Assembly: GCA_900544205.1 (NCBI GenBank)
Contig: UQUG01000011.1
Location: 1-38,397, forward strand
DNA length: 38,397 nucleotides
Reading direction: 5' to 3'
Source: an uncultured Collinsella sp.
Lineage (GTDB): Bacteria; Actinomycetota; Coriobacteriia; Coriobacteriales; Coriobacteriaceae
Below the pieces are notes generated by a model that had not been told where the DNA came from, made no database searches, and saw only the letters and a list, made by a program, of their open reading frames with translations. Shown here one piece after another: positions 14,039 through 22,488 of the stretch. The position numbers and the translations under genes were made by a program. Position 1 is the first letter of the stretch. Every line of letters begins with the position of its first letter.

Positions 14039-14063
14039 GCGCGGCGCCCTTGCGGTGCCGCGC
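14039..14063 (+). terminator. Intrinsic terminator inside the pyr operon (pyrC/pyrK gap)
   Basis: GCGCGGCGCC (14039-14048) pairs with GGTGCCGCGC (14054-14063) over 10 bp with one G-U, a CTTGC loop, then TTTCTATTC. It would stop or attenuate transcription between pyrC and pyrK. No clear new promoter is seen in the 47 bases left before pyrK, so partial read-through is likely. Confidence 0.75.
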
Positions 14064-14110
14064 TTTCTATTCGCCTGAACCATGCAACCGCATGGGGGAT
14101 TGGAGCGTCT

Positions 14111-14902
14111 ATGCCCACACCTTCCACTGCACGCATGCACGACTTCGAGGTCGTCTCGAACCAGGAGATCGCCGACGGCATCTTCTCGCTCGTTATCTCG
14201 GCCCCCAAGCTTGCAAGTGCGCTCAAGCCCGGTCAGTTCGTGAATATCGCCGTGCCGGGCGATGCTTCCTCGCTGCTTCGCGTGCCCCTGAGCTTCTATC
14301 GCGCCGACGCCGAGGCCGGCACCGTCGAGCTGTGGTACGCCGTCGTGGGCGATGATACCCGCCGTCTGTCACAGATGGCCCCTGGCTCCACCTCTAACTT
14401 GCTGGGCCCTGGCGGCCGCGGCTGGCTTGTGCCCGAGGGCACCAGGAAGGCGTTGCTCGTTGCCGGCGGCATTGGCGTTCCGCCCGTGCTCTGCCTGGCT
14501 GGCATGCTTGCCGAGCAGGGTGTGGACGTTGACGTATGCCTGGGCTTTGGTACCGCGTCTAAGGCCGTGGGCGTCGACGAGTTCCGCGCGCTGGGAGCCA
14601 CGGTCAACGTGTGCACCGACGACGGCTCGTTGGGCACGCACGGCTTCTGCACCGATCCTGCCGCCGAGCTGCTCGGCGAGGGCGGTTACGACTACGTTGC
14701 CAGCTGTGGTCCCGCCGTCATGATGAAGAAGGTCGCCGAGGCTGCCGCCGAGGCCGGCGCGTACTGCGAGGTGTCGCTCGAGCGCATGATGAGCTGCGGC
14801 TTTGGTGCCTGCAACACCTGCAATGTCGAGACGGTCGACGGTATGAAGGGCGCCTGCATGTGCGGCCCCGTGTTTGATGCTTCCAAGGTGGTGGTCTTCT
14901 AG
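14111..14902 (+). CDS. pyrK: Dihydroorotate dehydrogenase B, electron-transfer subunit
   Basis: A 263-residue FAD and [2Fe-2S] protein that passes electrons from the PyrD flavin to NAD+. Seen: FAD-binding N-terminal domain (GQFVNIAVPG, then RVPLSFYRAD), the NAD-binding LLVAGGIGVPPVLCLAGML and the C-terminal cluster cysteines in MMSCGFGACNTCNV and CMCG. The start ATG has GGAG nearby. The TAG stop overlaps the pyrD GTG start (TAGTG). The adjacent PyrD confirms the class 1B heterotetramer, the form typical of anaerobes that use NAD+ rather than quinone. Confidence 0.96.
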   Translation: MPTPSTARMHDFEVVSNQEIADGIFSLVISAPKLASALKPGQFVNIAVPGDASSLLRVPLSFYRADAEAGTVELWYAVVGDDTRRLSQMAPGSTSNLLGPGGRGWLVPEGTRKALLVAGGIGVPPVLCLAGMLAEQGVDVDVCLGFGTASKAVGVDEFRALGATVNVCTDDGSLGTHGFCTDPAAELLGEGGYDYVASCGPAVMMKKVAEAAAEAGAYCEVSLERMMSCGFGACNTCNVETVDGMKGACMCGPVFDASKVVVF

Positions 14903-15825
14903 TGGGTACCGTGAACATGGCCGTCGATTTCGGCGGCGTCAAGATGCAAAACCCCATCAACACCGCAGCCGGTACCTTTGGCTACGGTTGGCAGTTCCAG
15001 AACTTCTTTGATGTCTCCCAGCTGGGTGCCATCACCACCAAGGGCTGCGCTGCCGAGCCCTGGCCCGGCAATCCCGCACCCCGTATGGCCGAGATCCCCG
15101 GCGGTATGATCAATTCCGTGGGCCTGCAGAACCCCGGCGTGGCCGCTTTCGCCCGCGAGTCCGGTCCGTGGCTCGAGCAGCTCTCCAAGGACGGTTGCCA
15201 GGTCATCTGCCAGGTTGCCGGTCATTCCGTGGACGAGTTTGTCCGTGCGCTCGAGATGTATGTCGAGCTGTGCCCCTGGGCTGCCGGCTATGAGATCAAC
15301 GTGAGTTGCCCCAACATTGCCGCCGGCGGTGCCGCCATGGGCTCCACGCCCGAGGGCGCCTCTGGCGTCATGGCCGCCTGCCGCAAGGTGACCGACAAGC
15401 CGCTGTTTGTGAAGATGGCCCCGGTCAACGTCGCCGAGATCGCCAAGGCCCTCGAGGCCGCAGGCGCCGACGGCCTTTCGGTCATCAACTCCATCCAGGG
15501 TATGGCCATCGACGTCCACACCCGCAAGTCGCGTGTGGCCAAGCCCAAGGGCGGCCTTTCGGGCCCGCTGTGCCACCACATCGCCGTGCGTATGGTCTGG
15601 GAAGTCGCTCAGGCTGTCGATATCCCCATCAATGGCGTCGGCGGCGTCATGACTGGCGAAGATGCGGCCGAGTTTATCCTGGCTGGTGCCACTTGCGTAT
15701 CGGTCGGTATGGCCAACTTCGTCGATCCGTGCGCTTCGATTAAGATCGCGCGCGAGCTCGAGGCCTGGGCCGAGTCCCAGGGCGTGAAGGACATCAACGA
15801 GCTGGTAGGTGCTTTCGAATGCTAG
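14902..15825 (+). CDS. pyrD: Dihydroorotate dehydrogenase (class 1B, catalytic subunit)
   Basis: A 307-residue cytosolic FMN enzyme that oxidises dihydroorotate to orotate. Seen: the start VNMAVDFGGVKMQNPINTAAGTFG-type segment, the catalytic cysteine of class 1 enzymes in INVSCPNI (Cys136), FVKMAPVNVAEI and the C-terminal phosphate-binding NGVGGVMTGEDAAEFILAGA. The cysteine (rather than serine) base and the neighbouring pyrK mark class 1B. GTG 14902 is the first start; GTG 14911 and ATG 14917 are also in frame, so the N-terminus is uncertain by a few residues. It overlaps pyrF by 7 bases. Confidence 0.96.
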   Translation: MGTVNMAVDFGGVKMQNPINTAAGTFGYGWQFQNFFDVSQLGAITTKGCAAEPWPGNPAPRMAEIPGGMINSVGLQNPGVAAFARESGPWLEQLSKDGCQVICQVAGHSVDEFVRALEMYVELCPWAAGYEINVSCPNIAAGGAAMGSTPEGASGVMAACRKVTDKPLFVKMAPVNVAEIAKALEAAGADGLSVINSIQGMAIDVHTRKSRVAKPKGGLSGPLCHHIAVRMVWEVAQAVDIPINGVGGVMTGEDAAEFILAGATCVSVGMANFVDPCASIKIARELEAWAESQGVKDINELVGAFEC

Positions 15826-16535
15826 AGACCGATGCCCGCGACCGCGTTATCGTCGCCCTCGACTGCGACCGTGAGCGTGCGTTTGAGCTCGCCCATGAGC
15901 TTTCGGGCCATGCCGCCTGGCTTAAGGTGGGCATGACGCTCTATTACGCCGAAGGCCCCGAGATCGTCAAGACCTTTAAGGACCTGGGCTTCAAGGTCTT
16001 CCTCGACCTTAAGTTCCATGACATTCCGCATCAGGTGCGCGGTGCCGCTCGCTCGGCCTCGCTTGCCGGTGCCGACCTGCTTTCGGTTCACGGCTTGGGT
16101 TCGGGTGCCATGCTCGCCGCCTGCCGTGAGGGTGCCGAGGAGGCACGCGAGGATCGAGCCAAGCTCGTCGCCATCACCGTGCTTACGAGCATGAATCAGG
16201 ATGCGCTGAGCGAGATCGGCGTAGAGTCGCCCGTTGCCGAGGAGGCCGCCCGACTGGCAAAACTCGCCCAGGCCAACGGTATCGACGGCATCGTGTGCTC
16301 GCCGATGGAGGCTCATGACATGCGTGAGCTGCTGGGCCCCGATGCGCTGATCGTGACCCCGGGCGTGCGTCCGGTTGGCGCTGCGCTGGGCGATCAGTCC
16401 CGCGTGGCCACGCCTTCCCAGGCTATTGAGCGCGGCGCGAGCCATATCGTGGTGGGCCGCCCCATTACCGGCGCCGACGATCCGGTTGCCGCGTTTGACG
16501 CCATCGTTGCCGAGCTGGTCGAAAACGTCGCATAA
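15819..16535 (+). CDS. pyrF: Orotidine 5'-phosphate decarboxylase
   Basis: A 238-residue TIM-barrel enzyme that decarboxylates OMP to UMP, the last step of the pathway. Seen: N-terminal VIVALDCDRERA, the catalytic D-x-K-x-x-D motif in FLDLKFHDIPHQV (about residues 61-73), TPGVRP and the C-terminal phosphate loop HIVVGRPITGADDP. The ATG overlaps the pyrD stop (ATGCTAG). It closes the operon, which lacks pyrE, the enzyme that makes its substrate. Confidence 0.97.
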   Translation: MLETDARDRVIVALDCDRERAFELAHELSGHAAWLKVGMTLYYAEGPEIVKTFKDLGFKVFLDLKFHDIPHQVRGAARSASLAGADLLSVHGLGSGAMLAACREGAEEAREDRAKLVAITVLTSMNQDALSEIGVESPVAEEAARLAKLAQANGIDGIVCSPMEAHDMRELLGPDALIVTPGVRPVGAALGDQSRVATPSQAIERGASHIVVGRPITGADDPVAAFDAIVAELVENVA

Positions 16536-16580
16536 AAGATTCCCTCAAGTCACCACTTTTGGGTCTCAATAGCACAAATT

Positions 16581-16638
16581 AGCCCCTGTGCCTGCGAAAA
16601 CTTTCCCATCCTTTGTGTGGAATCGCAGGTCGGGGGCT
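16581..16638 (+). terminator. Long-looped inverted repeat after pyrF, possible terminator
   Basis: Paired segments AGCCCC (16581-16586) with GGGGCT (16633-16638), and CCTGCGA (16591-16597) with TCGCAGG (16623-16629), separated by a 25-base apical region and followed by CATCTTTT. It probably ends the pyr operon, though the large loop is atypical. Confidence 0.55.
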
Positions 16639-16721
16639 CATCTTTTAGCGCGATATATTGCACTTTTTGCGGGTATCGTCTAACCTATGGAGCCGCGATT
16701 GAGCATTTTGTACGTTTTACG

Positions 16722-16730
16722 TGCTAAAAT
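16722..16730 (+). promoter_or_regulatory. mihF operon promoter, extended -10 TGCTAAAAT
   Basis: TGCTAAAAT lies 45-53 bases before the mihF ATG, with no strong -35. It resembles the extended -10 elements before rpmB, rpsT and holA. Confidence 0.55.
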
Positions 16731-16774
16731 GCCAAATAATGAATCAGATATAACCCAACTATTTGGAGGTACGA

Positions 16775-17083
16775 ATGGCACTCCCTCAGCTTACCGATGA
16801 GCAGCGCAAGCAGGCTCTTGAGAAGGCTGCCGCCGCGCGTCACGCTCGCGCAGAGCTCCGTGAGCAGATCAAGAAGGGCGAGAAGTCCCTCGAGTCCGTG
16901 CTCAACTCCGATGACCCCATTGCTTCCCGCATGAAGGTTTCCACCCTCATCGAGTCTCTCCCCGGTTATGGCAAGGCCAAGGCCGCCAAGATCATGGAGG
17001 AACTCGGCATCTCCGCTACCCGTCGCGTCCAGGGCCTTGGCGTCCGTCAGCGCGAGCAGCTCCTCGAGCAGCTGACCAAATAA
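16775..17083 (+). CDS. mihF: Actinobacterial integration host factor (mIHF)
   Basis: A 102-residue nucleoid-associated DNA-binding protein, unrelated to the HU-like IHF of proteobacteria. Seen: an N-terminal charged helical region (DEQRKQALEKAAAARHARAE) and the conserved helix-two-turns-helix core LPGYGKAKAAKIMEELGISA followed by RRVQGLGVRQREQL. ATG 16775 is preceded by TTGGAGG; an upstream TTG in the same frame is less likely. The gene abuts gmk with no gap, an arrangement characteristic of actinobacteria that supports the taxonomic call. Confidence 0.93.
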   Translation: MALPQLTDEQRKQALEKAAAARHARAELREQIKKGEKSLESVLNSDDPIASRMKVSTLIESLPGYGKAKAAKIMEELGISATRRVQGLGVRQREQLLEQLTK

Positions 17084-17653
17084 GTGAGCGCTCAGGATTC
17101 AAAGCTCTTTGTGATTTCTGGACCGTCAGGCGCGGGCAAGGGCACGCTCGTCACTCGTGTGCGCGAGCGTCGCTCTAACCTGGGCCTGACGGTTTCGGCT
17201 ACCACGCGAGCCCCACGTAAAGGCGAGGTCGATGGCGTCAATTACTTTTTCCTGACGCGCGAGGAGTTCGACCGCCGCGTGGCAAACGGTGAGTTTGTTG
17301 AGTGGGCCGAGGTCCACGGTAACTGCTACGGCACGTTGGTGAGCGAGGTTCAGTCCAAGCTCGCCTCTGGTTCGTCTCTCATCTTGGAGATCGATGTCCA
17401 GGGTGCCCTGCAGGTCAAGGAGCGTTTTCCCGAGGCCGTGCTGATCTTTATCAAGCCACCCTCGCTCGAGGTGCTCCGCGAGCGTCTGGTCGGTCGCGGT
17501 ACCGAGACGCCCGAGACGATCGAGCTGCGTATGGCAAACGCCGCCCATGAGCTTGCCCTTGCCGACCGCTACGACGACGTCGTGGTGAATGACGATCTCG
17601 ACCGCGCGACCGACGAGCTCGTTCGCGTTCTCGATATGCATGAAAGGATCTGA
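17084..17653 (+). CDS. gmk: Guanylate kinase
   Basis: A 189-residue enzyme that phosphorylates GMP to GDP with ATP. Seen: Walker A GPSGAGKG (residues 13-20), the GMP-binding SATTRAPRKGEVDGVNYFF segment and ILEIDVQGALQVKE. The GTG start at 17084 directly follows the mihF stop; no separate strong ribosome-binding site is visible, so translation is probably coupled. rpoZ follows after 5 bases. Confidence 0.97.
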   Translation: MSAQDSKLFVISGPSGAGKGTLVTRVRERRSNLGLTVSATTRAPRKGEVDGVNYFFLTREEFDRRVANGEFVEWAEVHGNCYGTLVSEVQSKLASGSSLILEIDVQGALQVKERFPEAVLIFIKPPSLEVLRERLVGRGTETPETIELRMANAAHELALADRYDDVVVNDDLDRATDELVRVLDMHERI

Positions 17654-17658
17654 GGTCC

Positions 17659-17940
17659 GTGTCCGTTGTAAAGCCTTGCATTGACGATCTTCTGGAGAAG
17701 ACCGATCACAACCGCTTCCTGCTCGCCTCGCTTGCCTCCAAGCGCGCCTGCGACATTAACAGCATGCTGCGTGGTCAGCACAACCGCGTGCTCGCCGTCC
17801 AGGATGTCGACGACATCACCATCGCGCTTTCCGGCGCCGATACCATCTCGATGGCTATGGACGAGATTGTCGACGGCGACATCTCCTACGATGAGGCCCG
17901 TTACGAGAAGGCGCTCGGCCACAAGGTTGCTGAAGCCTAA
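17659..17940 (+). CDS. rpoZ: RNA polymerase omega subunit
   Basis: A 93-residue protein that helps assemble beta-prime into RNA polymerase. Seen: PCIDDLLEKTDHNRFLLASL, the SKRACDIN core and, near the end, ISYDEARYEKALGHKVAEA. The GTG start is preceded by GAGG. The gmk-rpoZ pairing is widespread and supports the call. thiI begins right after the stop. Confidence 0.94.
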   Translation: MSVVKPCIDDLLEKTDHNRFLLASLASKRACDINSMLRGQHNRVLAVQDVDDITIALSGADTISMAMDEIVDGDISYDEARYEKALGHKVAEA

Positions 17941-19185
17941 ATGGCGGCTCGCGTCTGCCTGGTCCACTATCACGAGGTTGGACTGAAGGGCAAGAACCGC
18001 GCACATTTTGAGCATATCCTCATGGATAACATCAAGGCGGCCTTGGCCGCCTTTTCCGTGAATGCCGTGTCTCGAATTTCCGGGTATATCCTCGTGACCT
18101 TTAACGAGCATCAGGCCGACGAGGCGGCGCGCGTCATTCGCACCGTCCCCGGCGTTGCCCGTGTGTCCCTGGCGTACCACACCAATCGCGACCCGCAGGA
18201 GTACTGCGCCGCCGCCGTCAAGGCGCTGCGCGAGTTTGGCCCCTTCGATTCGTTTAAGGTGCACGCCAAGCGCTCCAATACTGACTATGAGCTCACTTCG
18301 ATTGATATCAATCGTCAGGTGGGCGAGGTACTGTGTGAGGCCTTCCCCGATAAAAAGGTTCAAATGCACGACCCCGATGCGATGGTGCATGTACTGGTGG
18401 TCCAGGGTAGCGTCTACGTGTATGCGCGCTCTGAGCGCGGCGTGGGCGGCCTTCCGGTGGGTTCTGCCGGCAAGGTCGTGACGCTTCTGTCGTCGGGTAT
18501 CGATTCTCCGGTGGCGACCTGGATGCTCGCGCGTCGCGGCGCGGTGTGCGTGCCGGTACATTTCTCCGGTCGTCCGCAGACGCCCGATACGAGCGAGTAT
18601 TTGGTGCAGGACATCATCCGTGCGCTTGAGCCGGGTGTCCAGATCGGCCGCCTGTACGTGGTACCGTTTGGCGATTGCCAGCGTGAGATTTCCGTCGCCT
18701 GCCCCAGTAACCTACGCGTGATCATGTATCGCCGCATCATGTATTCGGTTGCCGAGCGCATCGCGCATATCGAGGGCGCCAAGGCCATCGTGACCGGCGA
18801 GTCGCTCGGTCAGGTTGCCTCCCAGACGCTCGAGAACATCATGGCCGTCAACGAGGCCGTGAAGATTCCTGTGTTCCGTCCGCTCATCGGGTCTGACAAG
18901 CAGGAGATCATTGCGCGCGCTCAGGAGATCGGTACGTTCGATATTTCCACTGAGGCAGCGCCCGACTGCTGCACGCTTTTTATGCCGCGTCGTCCCGAGA
19001 CGCACGCCAAACTCGATGCCGTGCACGAGGCCTGGGAGCTGTTCGACCACGAGGAGATGATCGAGCGCTTGCTTAAGCAGACCGAGTATATCGACTTCTC
19101 CAGCAACACGTATAAGGCCCCTAAGACCTTAAAACGCAAACATTCGGAGCTTGCTCCGCGTGAGATCTACCAAGATCACGAGTAA
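17941..19185 (+). CDS. thiI: tRNA 4-thiouridine synthetase ThiI (no rhodanese domain)
   Basis: A 414-residue enzyme that adenylates U8 of tRNA for sulfur insertion, and may feed sulfur to thiamine synthesis. Seen: N-terminal HEVGLKGKNRAHFE, a ferredoxin-like plus THUMP region (about residues 60-165), the PP-loop LLSSGIDSPVATWML (about 182-196) and TGESLGQVASQT. There is no C-terminal rhodanese domain, so sulfur must come from a separate cysteine desulfurase or carrier, as in Bacillus-type ThiI. The ATG abuts the rpoZ stop. A terminator follows. Confidence 0.96.
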   Translation: MAARVCLVHYHEVGLKGKNRAHFEHILMDNIKAALAAFSVNAVSRISGYILVTFNEHQADEAARVIRTVPGVARVSLAYHTNRDPQEYCAAAVKALREFGPFDSFKVHAKRSNTDYELTSIDINRQVGEVLCEAFPDKKVQMHDPDAMVHVLVVQGSVYVYARSERGVGGLPVGSAGKVVTLLSSGIDSPVATWMLARRGAVCVPVHFSGRPQTPDTSEYLVQDIIRALEPGVQIGRLYVVPFGDCQREISVACPSNLRVIMYRRIMYSVAERIAHIEGAKAIVTGESLGQVASQTLENIMAVNEAVKIPVFRPLIGSDKQEIIARAQEIGTFDISTEAAPDCCTLFMPRRPETHAKLDAVHEAWELFDHEEMIERLLKQTEYIDFSSNTYKAPKTLKRKHSELAPREIYQDHE

Positions 19186-19195
19186 TTGCCTGCAT

Positions 19196-19228
19196 AGACC
19201 GACGATGCGCCTGTATCGTCGGTCTTTT
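19196..19228 (+). terminator. Intrinsic terminator of the mihF-gmk-rpoZ-thiI unit
   Basis: AGACCGACGAT (19196-19206) and ATCGTCGGTCT (19215-19225) are perfectly complementary over 11 bp with an 8-base loop, followed by TTTTGC. It lies 10 bases after the thiI stop. Confidence 0.92.
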
Positions 19229-19399
19229 GCTATCTGGGCAAATGATGTCAAGATGTTCATTCGCTGACGTGTGACTGAATAAATGGACATGTTCGCGCAA
19301 GGTTTTGGTCAGCTTTTGGTTTGACCGCGAAAACTGGTGTGGACGTGCGGAAGCTGCGGCGTTTGTTTCCTGACACGATGGTGTTGGGAGGTGTTTGCT

Positions 19400-20110
19400 A
19401 TGGCGCAGCGCGAGCAACACGAACGGGTTAAACGTATGGACCGCTGGGCAGAAAAGCTGCTCGGCCATAAGGCGGTGGTCGTGGCGATCCTGGTTGTCAT
19501 TGCCGCCGCGAGCGGCTTAGCGATGGCAAGTTTTAATAGCCGCTTTAGTGGCGTGTCGTTTGAGCGTAGTGATGAGGCGAGCGCTTCGGATGCGCGCGGG
19601 TCCGGGGATGCGTCTCCTGATGATGCCGATGAGTCGTCTGCCAAGAGTTCCTCTGCCGCCGAGGTGTACGTCGATGTGGGTGGCGCCGTTGTGAGGCCTG
19701 GCGTGTATCGACTCAAAGAAGGAGCACGGGTGTCCCAAGCGATCGATGCCGCCGGAGGGCTTACGGCCGAGGCGGATGTGACAGGGCTTAATCGTGCGTC
19801 CAAGATCACAGATGGCCAAAAGATCTATGTTCCGACGGTGGGGGAGCAACAAGCGGCCGCGGCGGTCGGCGGGGCCGAAAGTGGTGCTGCCACGACCCCT
19901 GGCGCGGGGTCTTCGTCGGGGCTCGTGAACATCAATACGGCAAGTGCGGCGGAGCTGCAGACGCTCTCGGGTATTGGGCCTTCTATGGCTCAGTCGATTA
20001 TCGATGAGCGGACAAAGAACGGCGCTTTTGCCTCAGTCGATGACCTGATGCGCGTATCGGGAATCGGTGAGAAGAAGCTCGCCAAAATCAAAGATTGCAT
20101 CTGCGTATGA
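19400..20110 (+). CDS. comEA: ComEA-type competence DNA-binding protein
   Basis: A 236-residue membrane-anchored protein that binds double-stranded DNA outside the membrane and hands it to ComEC. Seen: one N-terminal transmembrane segment (about residues 25-44), an acidic Ser/Asp-rich linker, an SLBB domain (VYVDVGGAVVRPGVYRL to GQKIYVP, about residues 89-145), a Gly/Ala-rich linker and two helix-hairpin-helix motifs (VNINTASAAELQTLSGIGP and FASVDDLMRVSGIGEKKL) ending at the C-terminus. ATG 19400 has GGGAGG upstream. The stop overlaps the comEC start (ATGA). No clear promoter is seen in the 170 bases upstream, only a GGTCA (19307-19311)/TGACC (19322-19326) inverted repeat. Confidence 0.95.
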   Translation: MAQREQHERVKRMDRWAEKLLGHKAVVVAILVVIAAASGLAMASFNSRFSGVSFERSDEASASDARGSGDASPDDADESSAKSSSAAEVYVDVGGAVVRPGVYRLKEGARVSQAIDAAGGLTAEADVTGLNRASKITDGQKIYVPTVGEQQAAAAVGGAESGAATTPGAGSSSGLVNINTASAAELQTLSGIGPSMAQSIIDERTKNGAFASVDDLMRVSGIGEKKLAKIKDCICV

Positions 20111-22410
20111 GTGTGTCCGAGCGCGAGCATGTGATGCCACCTCGGCCATTGATGCCGTGGACGATGGCCCTTTGTGCCGGCCAGTGTGCGAGCTGTGGCT
20201 TGGTACTTAACGTCGCGGCCGATTTGCTGCTGGGAGAGCGATCGGCGTCCGCCGCATCGCTCTGGGCCATTCCCATTGCGGCTGCGGCTTGCATCGTGTT
20301 GGCTCGGTTCTGTATGCGCCTTACACGCTGGAGGCGATGGCTGCATGCCGCGGCCCTTGGCCTCGTGGCAGGGGCGGTCGTATCCGCGGGTTGGGCGATC
20401 GGAGCGCTACATACTTCGAGGGCACTGGATAATCGCGCCGCGAACAGTCTCGAGTTTGTTGTGCACGGCGACCCGTCCATCAATGACGGTGCGTACTCCT
20501 ATACCTGCGATGCGTATGCGGGCGAAAATCGATTGGGCCAGGTGCGGCTGTCGTGTGATCGCGAGCTCGGCGCCGGTTCGCATGTGCATGCTATCGGTCG
20601 AATTTCGCTCTTTGAGAACGATGCGTATGGGCGCTCGCGTGTGCTTCGAGGCGAGCTTCGAAAAGTGAAGGTCATCCGGTTGGTGTCGGTCGATGAGGGC
20701 TCTCCGGGGCCGCTGCTTCGACTGCGAAATGGGCTGCTTGCGTCCATCGCGCCTGCGACCGACCCGGCGCGTTCGCTCATAGCCGGTGTCGTTTGCGGTC
20801 GTTCGGCCGAGCTGCGTGCCCAGCCGGCGGGCGACTGGTTTTCGGTGACGGGAACGGCGCATCTTATCGCCGTCTCGGGCAGCCATTTGGCTATCGTGGG
20901 GTTTGTAATCGAGGGTGTCTTGCAAAAGACTCGGTGTTCACGTGGTCTTCAGCGGGCGATGTTGGCGATAACGCTTGTGGGCTACGCTGCCTTTACGGGT
21001 GCGCCTCCCTCGGCCGTGCGCGCGTGCTGCATGGTCTTCGCGACGCTTGTCGTAAACGGTGCGGGGCGTCGCCGGCACGGCCTTTCGGCACTCTTCGTAA
21101 CTATGTCCATCTTTGTGCTACTGCGGCCGACGGTGCTGTTCGAGATGGGCTTTCAGCTTTCATGTGCCAGCGTCTTTGCCATTCTGTGCTTTTGCCCCTA
21201 TGCGACCTACGCTTTGAGTGAGTTGGGTGTGCCGCCGGGCATTGCCAGCATGCTTTCCGTCACGCTGTGCTCGCAGTTGGCGACGCTGCCTATCACCATT
21301 CCTGCCTTTGGTGCGTTCTCGCTCATTGCTCCGTTGGCGAATGCGGTCATCGGTCCGGTGGTGAGTCTACTGCTCGCTGTGTCGATCGTGCTGGTTCCCT
21401 TTTCGCTCGTGGCGCCGTTGCAGGTTTGGGCGCTCGTTGTGCCCATGATTGCCGCGCGTTGCGCACTGTTCTTCGAACAGCTCTTTGCCGCCGTTCCGGG
21501 TGCATCCGTGAGCGTGCCGCCCGATAGCATGTGGATATACCTTGTGCCGTGTTTTCTGGGGATCCTTCTAGTCTGGTGGCCGCGCCCGCAGGCACGACCT
21601 ATGGCTGCTGGGCTTGCATGCCTGGTGCTCTTGGCTGCGATTCCGTACGTCTACTGGGATCGATTCGCGTCGCCTTCGGTGACGGTGCTCGATGTGGGGC
21701 AGGCCGATGCCATTCTTATTCGCCAAGGTAGGACCGTGGCGCTCGTCGACTGTGGGCTTGATGAGCGCGTGGTAAGTGCGCTGGTTCGCAATAACGTCCA
21801 CCATATCGACGCCGTCTTCGTGACACATTGGGACGAAGACCACTGGGGTGGCCTTCCCGATGTGCTCGATCAGTTTTCGGTTGGAACCATTGCGGTCGCG
21901 GCTAATGCGCTGGAGGATGCGCCCGCTGAGGTCCTAAATCGCCCGGGCGTAACGTACCGGCAGGTGGCTCGCGGGGACACGATCGATATCGGCACATTTC
22001 GGGCTCGTGTGATGTGGCCGTTTGACACGGTGGATGGCGAGGGTAATGAAGACTCGCTTGTCTTGCTGCTCAGTTATGCCCAAGGAGGCCAGAGCCTCCG
22101 CATGCTACTCACCGGCGATGCCGAGCTCGATCAGGAACGCGAGTTTGTACAGGAGGTGGGGGATATCGATGTGCTCAAGCTTGGACATCACGGCTCAAAA
22201 GTTTCCGTCGACACAGACCTGCTGGGCACGCTTAAGCCCGAGCTCTCTATCGCGAGCGCCGGCGAGGGAAATCGTTACGGCCATCCGTCGGATGCCTGCA
22301 TCGATGCCGTTAAGGAAGCGGGTGGTGCGTTCGCATGCACCATCGAACACGGCGACATTACCGTCTCGCCGACCGCGAAGGGCTTTTCGATGCGATGCCA
22401 GCGACCGTGA
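20107..22410 (+). CDS. comEC: ComEC/Rec2 DNA-uptake channel protein
   Basis: A 767-residue integral membrane protein forming the channel for single-stranded DNA entry in natural transformation. Seen: N-terminal hydrophobic helices, a soluble OB-like segment, the Competence domain with many helices (starting near LIAGVVCGRSAEL and including HLIAVSGSHLAIVGF) and a C-terminal metallo-beta-lactamase domain with HWDEDHWGG (about residues 574-582), LLTGDAE and LGHHGSK (about 693-699). All three canonical domains are present, so the gene looks complete. The ATG overlaps the comEA stop by 4 bases. Confidence 0.96.
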   Translation: MSVSEREHVMPPRPLMPWTMALCAGQCASCGLVLNVAADLLLGERSASAASLWAIPIAAAACIVLARFCMRLTRWRRWLHAAALGLVAGAVVSAGWAIGALHTSRALDNRAANSLEFVVHGDPSINDGAYSYTCDAYAGENRLGQVRLSCDRELGAGSHVHAIGRISLFENDAYGRSRVLRGELRKVKVIRLVSVDEGSPGPLLRLRNGLLASIAPATDPARSLIAGVVCGRSAELRAQPAGDWFSVTGTAHLIAVSGSHLAIVGFVIEGVLQKTRCSRGLQRAMLAITLVGYAAFTGAPPSAVRACCMVFATLVVNGAGRRRHGLSALFVTMSIFVLLRPTVLFEMGFQLSCASVFAILCFCPYATYALSELGVPPGIASMLSVTLCSQLATLPITIPAFGAFSLIAPLANAVIGPVVSLLLAVSIVLVPFSLVAPLQVWALVVPMIAARCALFFEQLFAAVPGASVSVPPDSMWIYLVPCFLGILLVWWPRPQARPMAAGLACLVLLAAIPYVYWDRFASPSVTVLDVGQADAILIRQGRTVALVDCGLDERVVSALVRNNVHHIDAVFVTHWDEDHWGGLPDVLDQFSVGTIAVAANALEDAPAEVLNRPGVTYRQVARGDTIDIGTFRARVMWPFDTVDGEGNEDSLVLLLSYAQGGQSLRMLLTGDAELDQEREFVQEVGDIDVLKLGHHGSKVSVDTDLLGTLKPELSIASAGEGNRYGHPSDACIDAVKEAGGAFACTIEHGDITVSPTAKGFSMRCQRP

Positions 22411-22418
22411 TGCTGCCG

Positions 22419-22448
22419 TTGGCGCGGGACCAACCCCTGGGCTAAAAT
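22419..22448 (+). promoter_or_regulatory. holA promoter
   Basis: TTGGCG (22419-22424) and TAAAAT (22443-22448) with an 18-base spacer, just after the comEC stop. It gives a leader of about 35 bases. Confidence 0.6.
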
Positions 22449-22488
22449 GGCACGGTACGAATTCGAGAGTCTGCGAGAGGGGAGCGCA

